A stretch of 32,013 nucleotides of DNA, taken from positions 1 to 32,013 of the forward strand of contig CAZTDD010000079.1 in assembly GCA_964612675.1 (NCBI GenBank), given 5' to 3'. This document shows positions 17,471-27,300 of this stretch, in pieces. Below the pieces are notes generated by a model. It did no database searches, was not told where the DNA came from, and saw only the letters and a program-made list of their open reading frames with translations. This DNA is from CAZTDD01 sp964612675 (GTDB lineage: Bacteria; Hinthialibacterota; Hinthialibacteria; Hinthialibacterales; JAKPRU01). Both the position numbers and the translations under genes were made by a program. Position 1 is the stretch's first letter. Every line of letters begins with the position of its first letter.

Positions 17471-18640
17471 ATGATCCTTTTTCTCATCGCGCTTATCTTG
17501 TTGCTGTATACTTATCTGGGCTATCCAGCGATTCTGTTGATGATTGTCAAGTGTCGGCGGAGAACCTCTACTCTGTCAAAGACGCCGTATTTTCCAAGCA
17601 TATCTGTCATCATTGCCGCATACAACGAAGAAGGCGAGATCGAGGATCGTATCACGAATATTCTTTCGTGCGATTATCCTTCTGACCTCCTGGAGGTCGT
17701 TGTTGCATCCGACGGCTCTACGGACCGCACTGTAGAAATCGCAGAATCTTACGAAGATTCGAGAGTGGTCGTATTGGCTTTCGACACAAATCGGGGGCGA
17801 GCCTTGGTTCACAGTGAGGCAGCCGCCATTGCAAAAGGAGAAATTTTAACCTTTTCGGATGCTCAAAGCCGATTTCCACCGACTTTCTTCCGAGATATTT
17901 CAACGTCCTTTGCTGTTCAAGAGGTTGGCTGTGTGACAAACGAAATTGATTTTGTGAATCGCTACTCCACTGCACTAAGTCAGTCTCGTAGTATGTATTG
18001 GAGATTTGAGTATCTTCTACGTGAATTGTCTTCCCAGGCAGGTATACTTGCGGTTGCTAGTGGAGCATGCATGGCCGTGCGCGGTTGTCTTTTTCGTCCA
18101 CTTGACTATTCCACCGACGACGTTGATTTTGTAACGCCGATCGACATTGTAACACAGGGATATCGGGTTGTTCATCGAGGCGATATTGTTGTCACCGAGC
18201 ACATGTATGTCAGCCGCCGGTCCGAACTCCAGTCGCGAATTCGCATGACTTCTCGTAACTGGATAGGCACTTGGCGACGGTTGAAATCGTGTTCAATCAA
18301 GAATTATGCATGGCTGTGGTGGAGTCTCATTTCGCACAAGTTTCTGCGATGGCTGACGCCGCTATTCTTGTTGACGATCTTCGTCGGCTCCGCTTTGGAG
18401 TGGTCCAATCCCTACCTCCGCGCTTTTTGCTGCGTTCAGGTTTTCATGTATGCTTGGGCATCGATTGGCTTGTTCCTACCGTCATCGACCCCTGGCTGGC
18501 TGGGAGCGCCAACCAGCTTCTGTATCGCAAATGTTGGTTTTGCGTTGGGGATTTTGTCAGCGCTGTTCGGCCGGGTCGATGCTACATACGACCGGAGGAA
18601 AGAAAAGATCAATGGTCCGTTTCGCCAAGGAAATGGCTAG
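17471..18640 (+). CDS. Family 2 glycosyltransferase, membrane-anchored
   Basis: This encodes 389 residues. An N-terminal membrane segment ('ILFLIALILLLYTYLGYPAILL') leads into a GT-A catalytic domain: 'SVIIAAYNEEGEIEDRI' (about 43-59), 'VVASDGSTDRTVEIA' (about 76-90), 'ILTFSDAQSRF' (D-x-x variant of the metal-binding DXD) and 'YSTDDVDFVTPIDI' in the acceptor region. A final 'RIRMTSRNWIGTWRRL' resembles the (Q/R)xxRW block of processive enzymes, with an Asn inserted. Three to four C-terminal membrane helices follow. It likely transfers a sugar from a nucleotide donor on the cytoplasmic face of the inner membrane. No good Shine-Dalgarno precedes the ATG, but the N-terminus matches the family. 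It is convergent with the acetyltransferase. Confidence 0.9.
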   Translation: MILFLIALILLLYTYLGYPAILLMIVKCRRRTSTLSKTPYFPSISVIIAAYNEEGEIEDRITNILSCDYPSDLLEVVVASDGSTDRTVEIAESYEDSRVVVLAFDTNRGRALVHSEAAAIAKGEILTFSDAQSRFPPTFFRDISTSFAVQEVGCVTNEIDFVNRYSTALSQSRSMYWRFEYLLRELSSQAGILAVASGACMAVRGCLFRPLDYSTDDVDFVTPIDIVTQGYRVVHRGDIVVTEHMYVSRRSELQSRIRMTSRNWIGTWRRLKSCSIKNYAWLWWSLISHKFLRWLTPLFLLTIFVGSALEWSNPYLRAFCCVQVFMYAWASIGLFLPSSTPGWLGAPTSFCIANVGFALGILSALFGRVDATYDRRKEKINGPFRQGNG

Positions 18641-18674
18641 GATTCGGTCTGTCTATCGCCGTGACAATGAAGAT

Positions 18675-19406
18675 TCACCGGTCGACGGTTGCGCGACCGG
18701 ACTCTTTGTCAACGGCGGGAGACTTCTTCATATCCAGAACCATCAACGTTCCTCGCTCATCTTGGTAGGCGATTTCCCAGCCGACCTTGGAATAAGAGCG
18801 GATCGCCGCTGTATTATCGGACAACACGCCCAACCGAACCCTCGTCACACCTTTGTGTGAGAGGGCCTCCAGAAATCTCACGTTCAATGCGTGGCCCACT
18901 CCCCGGCCTCGATACTCTTCACTCACGGCGATGGACATTAAACTTGCCTTCGGGAGATCGGGTATGCTCCACAATTGTTCTCGTTTCTTTTCAGAACGGA
19001 GGAGGCTCCGGACCTTTTCGAGGAACATCGTGGCCAATTTGGGATTTGTGACCAGCGGCGGCAGTAAGAGCCATAGAACCGAGAGGCACTTTTTCAAGGC
19101 CAACTCCTTCATGAAACTCTGCTTGTCGACCGCTCCAGCCACATACCCCACAATTCTCCCTTCATGCTCTGCGGTCAGTATCACCCCCAGTGGGGACTCG
19201 GAAAAGAACTTGAGAAACAGCTTCGTCATACGGGTACCGGCAAGAGACAAAAAGGTCTCCGGAAAAGACACCATATGGAGCGTTGCGGTTTGGTCAAGAT
19301 CCTTCAGGTCGAGGTTCTGTATCGTGATTTCATTCTCTTTTTGTCCCACGTGTACGTCTCCAACATCAGGTGGTATGACAGGTTCGACAAACAGCGACGC
19401 CGGCAA
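18675..19406 (-). CDS. GNAT-family N-acetyltransferase
   Basis: This encodes 243 residues from the ATG at 19406. A GTG at 19349 (residue 20), with GGAG 8 bases upstream, sits immediately before the family-like 'ITIQNLDLKDLDQ' start and may be the real one, giving 224 residues. The acetyl-CoA-binding motif A is 'LMSIAVSEEYRGRGVGHAL' (about 172-190), and motif B is 'LGVLSDNTAAIRSYSKVGW' (about 205-223). GNAT enzymes move acetyl from acetyl-CoA to an amine. Placement among glycan genes suggests an amino-sugar or lipid-linked substrate, but that is inference. An insertion of about 45 residues between the first half and motif A, with a hydrophobic stretch 'LSVLWLLLPPLV', is somewhat unusual. It is convergent with the GT2 gene (34 bp gap). 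Confidence 0.85.
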   Translation of the reverse strand: MPASLFVEPVIPPDVGDVHVGQKENEITIQNLDLKDLDQTATLHMVSFPETFLSLAGTRMTKLFLKFFSESPLGVILTAEHEGRIVGYVAGAVDKQSFMKELALKKCLSVLWLLLPPLVTNPKLATMFLEKVRSLLRSEKKREQLWSIPDLPKASLMSIAVSEEYRGRGVGHALNVRFLEALSHKGVTRVRLGVLSDNTAAIRSYSKVGWEIAYQDERGTLMVLDMKKSPAVDKESGRATVDR

Positions 19407-19688
19407 AATCCATTAATCGAACGAATCTCTGCTTGGATCGAAGAAAGACTGAAGATTTACGTTCCTCTCAAATCGACGCGTCCTTTCAGTATATTCATTA
19501 ATGTCTCACTCTGCGAGGAAAACCCTGGCTTTCGAGCTGAACCTTCAGATAAAATGGGGGTATGAATGAACAAAAAAACGACGTCACATCCCAAGCAGGG
19601 CTGGATATCCACGTCGTGAGGGTAGGGAACCAGTGTGGAAATGCTCGGGCGGGCCGAAGCCGCGTACGACTGACGGAAAGAAAGCACG

Positions 19689-21590
19689 TTGATGCCCCGT
19701 TTTGACCGACAAATCACCGAAATTCACTCGTATCGACCATATGATAAGAACGTCGCCCCCAGGCGGTTGTGGGATGCGACTCGCCGGTCGAACGGCCCGG
19801 TCTTTGAGGAATGCACCCGCGTTCTCAAACGCCTCATGCTTCAACGAGGTTTGTGGCCCCTGACCGGACTGCGCGTAATCGACCTTGACTGTGGTTCCGG
19901 ACGTCTCTTGCAATGGCTGATCGACAACGGCGGCTTGGAACCCGCAAATGCCGTAGGGATCGGTGCGGTCGCCGGCCAAGCTGACCGAGCTCGTACAACC
20001 CTGCCGGACTCGGATGTTCTCTGTGCCTCCGCCGATGCTCTTCCGTTTGCAGAGAATGCCTTTGATGTGGCACTCGCTTTTACTCTTCTCGGTTCCCTGG
20101 TAGAGAATGACCTCAAAAATGCGGTGGTTGGAGAGATACAACGTATACTTGTTCCTGATGGCTTTTGTATCTGTTATGATTTCCGTTACGTAAGCCTGAG
20201 AAACTGCGGTACGCGACCGGTTACCAAAAGAGCGTTACGACGTTTTTTCCCCGGGTGGACGGAGAGTTCGACAACATTGACCCTGTTGCCATGCCTCCGT
20301 TCAACACTGGCGGAGCTTCCTCTGGGGCACGTTTTCTGTCGAGCACTGGCGTCGATACCGTTCCTCAGAAGCCACCGGCTGACATGTGTGCAACAGCCCC
20401 GGCAACGCTCACAGGATTCCCTGCGAATTGCCTGGATCTGCTCTCAAGAAAAAGTCGAGAGGAATCGTGCTGCGACCCAGCGTTTGCTGTATGCCTCGAA
20501 ACATCATGTTGTGTATCTCTACGGTCGTGGTGGACAGGCATTTCTTCCTGAAATCGTGCGGCGAGTCCATTTTCGGCAAAGCCCCGCTCTCCGCAACCTG
20601 TACTTGAGCCACGCTTTGTTTTACGGAACGACCTTCATAGAAATCCTGTTTCGAACGTTGACGAAACAAATACAGGTTGTTTACACAACTGTCGACTACA
20701 GTTCGATCATCGGTTTCGTTTTGCGCCGCTTGACCGGCGTTCGATGGGTTGCGGATATGCTCGACGACCCGATGTTGGAAGTGCAAACTATGGTAGATTG
20801 CCGTCCTCTGCTCAAGTATATCCTGTATTCACTCTACTGTCGGCTGCTGCGACGCGTACTAAGGTATGCAGACGCAGTCCCGGCTATCGGGGTTACGCTC
20901 GAAGAAGGTTTACCCAAAACGCTCACCGACGTCTATAAGGTTCCGAAAAACGTCATTATACCGGTGTCAAACGGTGTTGATTTGTCGAAAACCGTTGCCC
21001 GGCCTACCTATCGCATGCCGGACCGCTTCATGGTCCTGTATTTGGGAGGAATTGCCTGGGTCCGAGGGTTGGATACCCTGATTCAAGCGGCCGCGTTTCT
21101 CAAACCCTACATTCCTTCACTCGCGGTCTCCCTGGTAGGTCCGTACCGACAAAAAGAAGACATCGAAAAACTAAAATGCGAAATTGACCGGTTGGATCTG
21201 ACCTCGATTGTTCGGTTCATCGGCAAAGTATCCCACCAGCAAGCGCTTGATTGGATGGCTTCGGCGGATGTGTGCGTGGTGATTTTGAACCCGAACATCC
21301 AGAATTTTCGGTATACATTTTCGGTGAAACTTTTTGAATATCTTGCTCTCGGACGTGCAGTCGTCGCACCGGATCTCCCGGGAGTTCGATACGTCGTTCG
21401 ACACCGGGAAAATGGGTACCTCTACGAACCCGGAAATGCAACGGATTTGTCCCGCGCCGTTCTTCAATTATACGCAGACAGTGACTTGAAAAAACACTTG
21501 GAGAGCGCCGCACGAGACAGCGTCCTCGCATTCGACTGGCACCATATCAACAAAGACCTGTTCACCGCAGTGGAATCCCGTCTCGCCTGA
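19689..21590 (+). CDS. Methyltransferase-glycosyltransferase (GT4) fusion
   Basis: This encodes 633 residues. The frame opens with TTG at 19689 followed directly by ATG at 19692; GGAAAG lies upstream, and either could start it. Residues 1 to about 225 are a class I SAM-dependent methyltransferase: motif I 'VIDLDCGSGRLLQWL' (about 63-77), 'VLCASADALPFAENAFDVALAF' as motifs II-III, then 'EIQRILVPDGFCICYDF'. From about 245 ('LRIAWICSQ') to the end is a GT-B family 4 glycosyltransferase: 'VISNG'-like 'IPVSNGVD', 'VLYLGGIAWVRGLDTLIQA', and 'FSVKLFEYLALGRAVVAPDLPG' with Glu550 as donor-binding Glu. A fusion would couple sugar transfer to methylation of the same glycan, as in chain capping; that is inference. 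A 6-bp stem overlaps the stop (21587-21605). Confidence 0.87.
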   Translation: MMPRFDRQITEIHSYRPYDKNVAPRRLWDATRRSNGPVFEECTRVLKRLMLQRGLWPLTGLRVIDLDCGSGRLLQWLIDNGGLEPANAVGIGAVAGQADRARTTLPDSDVLCASADALPFAENAFDVALAFTLLGSLVENDLKNAVVGEIQRILVPDGFCICYDFRYVSLRNCGTRPVTKRALRRFFPGWTESSTTLTLLPCLRSTLAELPLGHVFCRALASIPFLRSHRLTCVQQPRQRSQDSLRIAWICSQEKVERNRAATQRLLYASKHHVVYLYGRGGQAFLPEIVRRVHFRQSPALRNLYLSHALFYGTTFIEILFRTLTKQIQVVYTTVDYSSIIGFVLRRLTGVRWVADMLDDPMLEVQTMVDCRPLLKYILYSLYCRLLRRVLRYADAVPAIGVTLEEGLPKTLTDVYKVPKNVIIPVSNGVDLSKTVARPTYRMPDRFMVLYLGGIAWVRGLDTLIQAAAFLKPYIPSLAVSLVGPYRQKEDIEKLKCEIDRLDLTSIVRFIGKVSHQQALDWMASADVCVVILNPNIQNFRYTFSVKLFEYLALGRAVVAPDLPGVRYVVRHRENGYLYEPGNATDLSRAVLQLYADSDLKKHLESAARDSVLAFDWHHINKDLFTAVESRLA

Positions 21591-21626
21591 ACTGGGCGGG
21601 TTCAGTCAGCCGCCTCTCGTACCCCT

Positions 21627-22556
21627 TCAGAAAAGGGCACGCTGCGAGTACTCCTTGAGCAGTCCCGGAATCGAGCCGAACAATGGATATATCAGCCCAC
21701 AACGCTCACAGCGGATGGAACGGTCCGTTCTTTCTTCCAACAACCCGTGACACGATGGACACGCGATAATATCCCACAGGTTCACGTGACGTCGATACCG
21801 ATGACGGAGCAGCGATTTCAGCCAGAACTTTGCATCCCGCGCCCTCCGCCATTCCCATGGTCGTTTCGTATTCCACCCTTGTTTCCCGATAATTGAAAAC
21901 AGTTTCTTGACATCGTCGCGCGAGGTCGCCGCTTTCACCGGTGACTGCGACGAAAGGACCCCGTCCGCTATTCTCTCCGTTTTTATCCTCACCGTATCCT
22001 CCCAATAATACACAGTCACAAATAGGTCGTAATGCCTGAATACAAACTCCGCAAATGCCGGGTCGTCTTCGCGTTTCAATTTGTTAATGATTTCCGTTAT
22101 ATCTGGATCGTGGATTGCACGGCGTTTTTCCCTGAGGTGCAGGATACCGTTCTCCATGTATGTATACCACAAATGAAAGGGATGTCCCGCGATCATCTCG
22201 GAGAAATATCCCGGGGTATCGATTCGTCCTTTTGCCGCAACACGTTGCAGCTCCGCCGCAGCGAGCTCCGGGTCGGCAAGATGCTCGAATACTTGCGAAC
22301 AAATCACGTAATCGAAACATCTGTCTCGAAATGGAAGATATTCTGCATCCCCGAGAACCAGAGGTCGGTCCGCGATCAGTGTTCCGGACCGTTCGGTATC
22401 ATCCATCGCAAATTTCTCGCACAATACATTCGCCCGAATACAGGGATTCAAACCGCTCCCAACGTCAAGAACAAGCGCATCCTTGTCGACGACTCCGCGA
22501 TACCACAGCTGCTCGCGCCGAAAGAGTCGAAATTTTTGAATAACTCTGTTAAACAC
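21627..22556 (-). CDS. SAM-dependent methyltransferase with C-terminal zinc ribbon
   Basis: This encodes 309 residues from a GTG start at 22556, with a GAAGAAGAG purine run upstream. The methyltransferase domain has 'LVLDVGSGLNPCIRA' (motif I, about 29-43) and 'GDAEYLPFRDRCFDYVICSQVFEHL' residues (about 69-93). The C-terminus carries a Trm112-like zinc ribbon with Cys266, Cys269, Cys283 and Cys286 ('CPSCHG...CERCG'), followed by 'YPLFGSIPGLL', the usual tail of such domains. Methyltransferases with this ribbon are common in surface-glycan loci. The acceptor is unknown. It lies 101 bp downstream of the O-antigen ligase-like gene on the same strand and is likely co-transcribed with it. It is convergent with the fusion gene (36 bp gap). 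Confidence 0.88.
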   Translation of the reverse strand: MFNRVIQKFRLFRREQLWYRGVVDKDALVLDVGSGLNPCIRANVLCEKFAMDDTERSGTLIADRPLVLGDAEYLPFRDRCFDYVICSQVFEHLADPELAAAELQRVAAKGRIDTPGYFSEMIAGHPFHLWYTYMENGILHLREKRRAIHDPDITEIINKLKREDDPAFAEFVFRHYDLFVTVYYWEDTVRIKTERIADGVLSSQSPVKAATSRDDVKKLFSIIGKQGWNTKRPWEWRRARDAKFWLKSLLRHRYRRHVNLWDIIACPSCHGLLEERTDRSIRCERCGLIYPLFGSIPGLLKEYSQRALF

Positions 22557-22657
22557 GTTCTCTCTTCTTCCCGACTATTCAGAATATGGAGAATCCTAAC
22601 GGGGGCCGTGTCTCTACGCAATTCGACGAACGACTCATCAAAAACCCCTTTCCCCCG

Positions 22658-24121
22658 TCAATCGTTCGTTTCGCCGCTTCGCGTCTGCACCCGAGCGGGC
22701 AAAAGAAGCGCTCGGGTTCCACCGCTTGCGGCGCCACAGCTCCGCGTATCTCCGGGACTCACAGATTTGAAACGCACGCTGTCCGGCCGCCCCTTATCGA
22801 TCGGCGACGAGGACTGACCGGAGGCACATTCCGCGTGGTGGATCGTAGCACAAACCAATCCAAGAAAAGCCCAAAAATAAAACGCAAAAATCTTCTCATG
22901 AAGCAAACAGTGCACCACGTTGGCAACAAAGCCCAGATAACAACCAAGAAGAATCGAATCCCAAGGCTCGCCATGCCGAGTGCGAATCGCGTCGTGCAGA
23001 TATCGGTACACGCTGAACAGCAAAAAAACTGCGGCGACCACCCCCGGCAGACCGGTCTCCGCCCCAAAGCGAAGAAAGAAATTGTGCGGCGTGTGGGGTT
23101 TGCTCACAATATACCGCACACTCGGATCGTCAACGTAGGGAACGTATTCGTGATAATGGTGAGAGTAATTGCCCAGACCGACCCCGTTGAACGGGTGATC
23201 GAGAATCATCTTCCATCCGATCCCCATCAGGTATAGGCGGGTCGGAATCGAAGACCGGGGGATATCCGCTCCCGTGTCTTCCTCGCTCAAGGCCCTGAAA
23301 GTGGTCACACGCTCCTGCGCAAACTCCGACATCAACACGGCCTGATGGATAACGAACGCCAGCGCCAGTATGGCGATAGACGCTTTCATCTTCTGTTTCA
23401 TGGGAAATCGAAGAAGCATGACCGCGCACGAGGCAACCAGTGAAATCCACGTTCCGCGCGTGCCCGCAAACACAATTGTCAGCAACAACAACGGCAATAA
23501 CACGTACAGCCACGCATGCCACCGAAAGCGTTCCTTGCTAAAAAAGAGGATCGAAATGCAAATCCAGATCACCGGTTCAAAATAGAAACCGATCTCGTTT
23601 CTCGTCAGCCATGTAAGATCCCATATGTCGGCCGGCTGACGAAAACCGGTTATCGAGGAACGGAAAACCATAATAAGAGAACAGATTCCCGCATTGAGAC
23701 CGTTTCCAATAAGAAAATACTTGTACGATGTGGTCGAAGACAATGAGTTTACCACAATATAGAAGAACAGAATGTAACAACACCATCCCCCAAAAAAAAT
23801 CACCCCTCGTGACACGTCAACCGCGTCGATCAGCGACACGAGGCTTATCCCCAAAAAGAAAACACAGGCGTGAACCAACGGTAACCGACCGAACACACGC
23901 CTGTGAGCCCCCAAGGATTTCACGATGTGCGTAAACCCAACCAATGTAAACGCGAGCAAAAAACCATACGGGATCTTGGAAGAGTGAATGTCGGCGAGCG
24001 TACGCGTTCCAAAAAGATTATTTGCATAAAACGATATCGCGGGAAACACCAGCCACAACCAGGCAGGGCGGGAAAGTCCTACAAGAACAGCGGGGATGCC
24101 GGCGATCAAGAAAATCTCCAT
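22658..24121 (-). CDS. O-antigen ligase/polymerase-like membrane protein (Wzy/WaaL)
   Basis: This encodes 487 residues with about 11-12 membrane segments, starting at 'MEIFLIAGIPAVLVGLSRPAWLWLVFPAISF'. The Wzy_C signature is clear: 'HPFNGVGLGNYSHHYHEY' (about 310-327) followed by 'PHTPHNFFLRFGAETGLPGVV' residues (about 346-366), which form the large periplasmic loop and its conserved His/Arg sites. Family members join undecaprenyl-linked glycan to lipid A core, or polymerise repeat units, at the periplasmic face of the inner membrane. Ligase and polymerase cannot be told apart here. A Ser/Arg-rich tail of about 45 residues after the last helix is unlike typical members. It is upstream of the zinc-ribbon methyltransferase, probably in the same transcript. 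Confidence 0.9.
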   Translation of the reverse strand: MEIFLIAGIPAVLVGLSRPAWLWLVFPAISFYANNLFGTRTLADIHSSKIPYGFLLAFTLVGFTHIVKSLGAHRRVFGRLPLVHACVFFLGISLVSLIDAVDVSRGVIFFGGWCCYILFFYIVVNSLSSTTSYKYFLIGNGLNAGICSLIMVFRSSITGFRQPADIWDLTWLTRNEIGFYFEPVIWICISILFFSKERFRWHAWLYVLLPLLLLTIVFAGTRGTWISLVASCAVMLLRFPMKQKMKASIAILALAFVIHQAVLMSEFAQERVTTFRALSEEDTGADIPRSSIPTRLYLMGIGWKMILDHPFNGVGLGNYSHHYHEYVPYVDDPSVRYIVSKPHTPHNFFLRFGAETGLPGVVAAVFLLFSVYRYLHDAIRTRHGEPWDSILLGCYLGFVANVVHCLLHEKIFAFYFWAFLGLVCATIHHAECASGQSSSPIDKGRPDSVRFKSVSPGDTRSCGAASGGTRALLLPARVQTRSGETND

Positions 24122-24351
24122 AAGAGTCTTCGCTGCACGTTCTAAGAATCGATCGGTATCTCACCCGAGACGGCTAGAGAGCGGAGAGATCCCTTGTCCG
24201 CCGAGAAAACCAGCCGGCACTTCCAGCGTTGGAAATGGAGATAAGGATTGCAACGAAGGCAAGGAGATCGGGGACTTCCATCGGTCGAATACATAGAGTC
24301 GATCATTGAAGCCGACCGGGCGTGCCGAACGCGTGTCGGAAAAATACGATC

Positions 24352-27300
24352 TCAGCCTCCGCCCCACCTGTTGTATACGGGGTGCACAAATCCGGGATTA
24401 TCGAGAACTCGGAATGAGACCAGGCGAACAATGGGTTCCAGATCCCACACCTGGACCCAAAAACTGTTATTGCTCCGAACGTAGCCTGTCGCAACCAGCT
24501 CGTCGTCCCCGTCCTGATCGACATCCATCGCGAAATACTCGCTCATTGTCGGGTCTGCAAACGATGGATCGCTGAGCAGACGAACGCTACTCCCCAGTCG
24601 GCTCTTCGCTTCAAGATCCCAGCGCTGCAGCCACACTCGACCTGGCACCTCATTGGTAATACCGATAGCAAGCAACTCCTTCTTGCCGTCACCGTCGCCG
24701 TCGGCAAGAAGAAAACGATTTGCCTCCGGGTGAGCGAAAGATGGATCGCTCAGGACGCGAACACCAGCGTATTTCAATGTCCCCGTATCGGCATCCCACA
24801 CTTGCACCCAGGTTTTCTTTGTAGCGCCATCGGCTACACCAATCGCGACAAGTTCCTCTTCCGGGTCGGTGTCTACATTCCCGGCCAAATAGTGATTCAG
24901 ATGTGGAAAACAAAACTCAGGATACGGCAGGACGCGAAAAGAGGAGAAGTCATAATGATTCAGCGCATTTCTGCGTTGACAATACATCTTGGGCGGATCT
25001 TGATTCGTTGTCCCGACACACAGAATCTCATCCGTGCCGTCCGCGTTTACATCCGCAACCGCATATTGATGCCAGGAGGGATCCGTCCCGTCAAACGCTG
25101 GATTCCCAAAGGCGCGGATCGACTTCAGCATTCTCCCGCTCCAAAGATCCCACGTCTGCAAGTAATATCTTCGTATCTCGTCGTCTTCATTTCTTCCCCA
25201 CAGGTCCCAACGATCATACGGGAGCAACGGGAGCTCCGGCGTGACACCGACGACAACCAGTTCCTGCGTGCCGTCATTGTTCACATCCGCCACCAAATAA
25301 TCGTTCCATTGCGGTTCCTGAAAATCGCTGTGAAAAAGCACACGGGAAGACGGACAGATTTTCTGACCGGTCATGAGATCGTTGACCACAATCCACGTTT
25401 TCTTGACACTCTCTTGAGTGATCAGTGCGGACACCAACTCGTTGTCTCCGTCGTTATCGACATCGAACGCAAGAAAACGATCCCATTGTGGAAACACCGG
25501 ATTCAGATATGAAAACTCATCAATGAGCCTCGCTCCCCCAATCCGCAGCCCACTCAACGGATCGAATACCTGAGACCACCGTCTCGGTGGATCGTTCGAG
25601 TCGTGTCCCACCGCCACGAAATTCCCATCTTGTGCGACAATCCGCCGTTCCTTCCTCGAAATGCGCAGCGTCACGTGCATCGTGTCCGTCAGCGAGGCAT
25701 CGTTCTGCGCCTGGAACACGGCTTCGAAATCGCCAACCTGCGACGCCGCAGAGGGAGTCCAACTGAATGTTCCGCTTTCCCCCATACTGAAGAACGACGC
25801 CCCCTCCGGCCCGGAAAGAAGGCTCAATGAAACCGGTGGCGCACCCCCGTCCGTTGCGCTCACGTCCAGCGTGATCTCGTCACCAACCATCCCCCCTTGA
25901 GCAACCGTTTCAACAACAATCTCTCCATCGCGGGTAACCGTGATCTCCGGGGGGTCCGCCACAACGGCGGTTGGTGTCAGCGTCGGTGTATCGGTGGGTA
26001 TCGGGGTCTCGGTCGGCGTATGGGTCGGTGCCTGTGTCGGTGTATCCGTCGGCGTCGGTGACTCCGTAGGTGTATCGGTTGGTGTTGGTGTTGGTGTATC
26101 CGTCGGTGTCGGTGACTGCGTAGGTGTATCGGTCGGTGTTGCTGTTTCAGTCGGTGTTTCAGTCGGTGTTTCAGTCGGTGTATCCGTCGGTGTTTCAGTC
26201 GGTGTATCCGTCGGTGTCGGTGACTCCGTAGGTGTATCGGTCGGCGTTGGAGTCGGGGGTTCTTGGACCACGATGGTTTGGGTCGTGTTCAGGGTGATGT
26301 TGTTGTTCTCATTCCATTCAACTACCGAATTCGTTCCGTCTAATTTGACGAAAAGATGGTACGTCCCAGGGGTGCCCGGAATGTTCACCGTAATCTCGAC
26401 ATCCCTGGAATCACCTCCGTTGATGAGCGGTGAAGAATCCACGGGAGTGAGAAGGATATCGTCTCCATTCTCAACCGCCGTGTCGGTCGTCAGATAGAGG
26501 TAGTTCGTGTGAGCAGCCGCGAGTTTTTGAAACCAATTGCCCTTGCCGTCGTTGTGCTCGGTATAGGTTACGTCCACGGTTCCTCCCTCAGGAGGGAGAA
26601 TCAGGGTGCCGTTTAGAATCGGACCGTCGGTGATGACCAGATCCGGCCCCGTCTCGCCTAGCGTTGGCGTCGGTGTTGCCGTGGGTGTGTTCGTCGCGGT
26701 CGGCGTGGGACTTGGGGTTACCCCGGGTTCCAAGGTCGGAGTTGCCGTTGCGGTCGGTGTATCGGTCGGAGGTGGACCGACGATCACCAGCTGGTTCGTG
26801 TTCATTACGAGGTTATTCGATTCATTCCATTCATCAATTTCCCCAGCCGCATCAATAGACACGAAAAGATAATAGCTGCCGGGATTACCGGGTACCTCTA
26901 CCGTAATGTTCGTCTCACGGGAAGATCCACCTAGCATTAAAGAGGCCGAGTCAGTGGGACTCAGCGAAATGTCGTCCCCATTACCCATTGTGAGGTCGGA
27001 CGACAGAAATAGCGTATTCGTGTGGGCAGCTGCGATCTTCTGCAGGAAACTCCCTTTCCCGTCGTTGAATTCCACATAGTAAACGTCCAAAGTGCCGCCG
27101 GTGGACGGCAACTCAAGCGTACTACTAATGGTTGGCCCGACGGACAGGGTCAAGTCTGGTCCGGCTGTACCAAATGTTGGAGTCGCAGTGGCGGTCGGAG
27201 TCGGTGTAGACGTCGGAGTGTCGGTTGACGTAGGTGTTGGACTCGGTGTCACATCCGGTGGCAGTGTGGGAGTATCTGTGGGCGTCGCTGACGGCGTTGG

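Noticed and set aside
25955..26265. CRISPR-like or regulatory repeat array
   Set aside because: The periodicity comes from Pro/Thr codons inside an open, secreted-protein gene.
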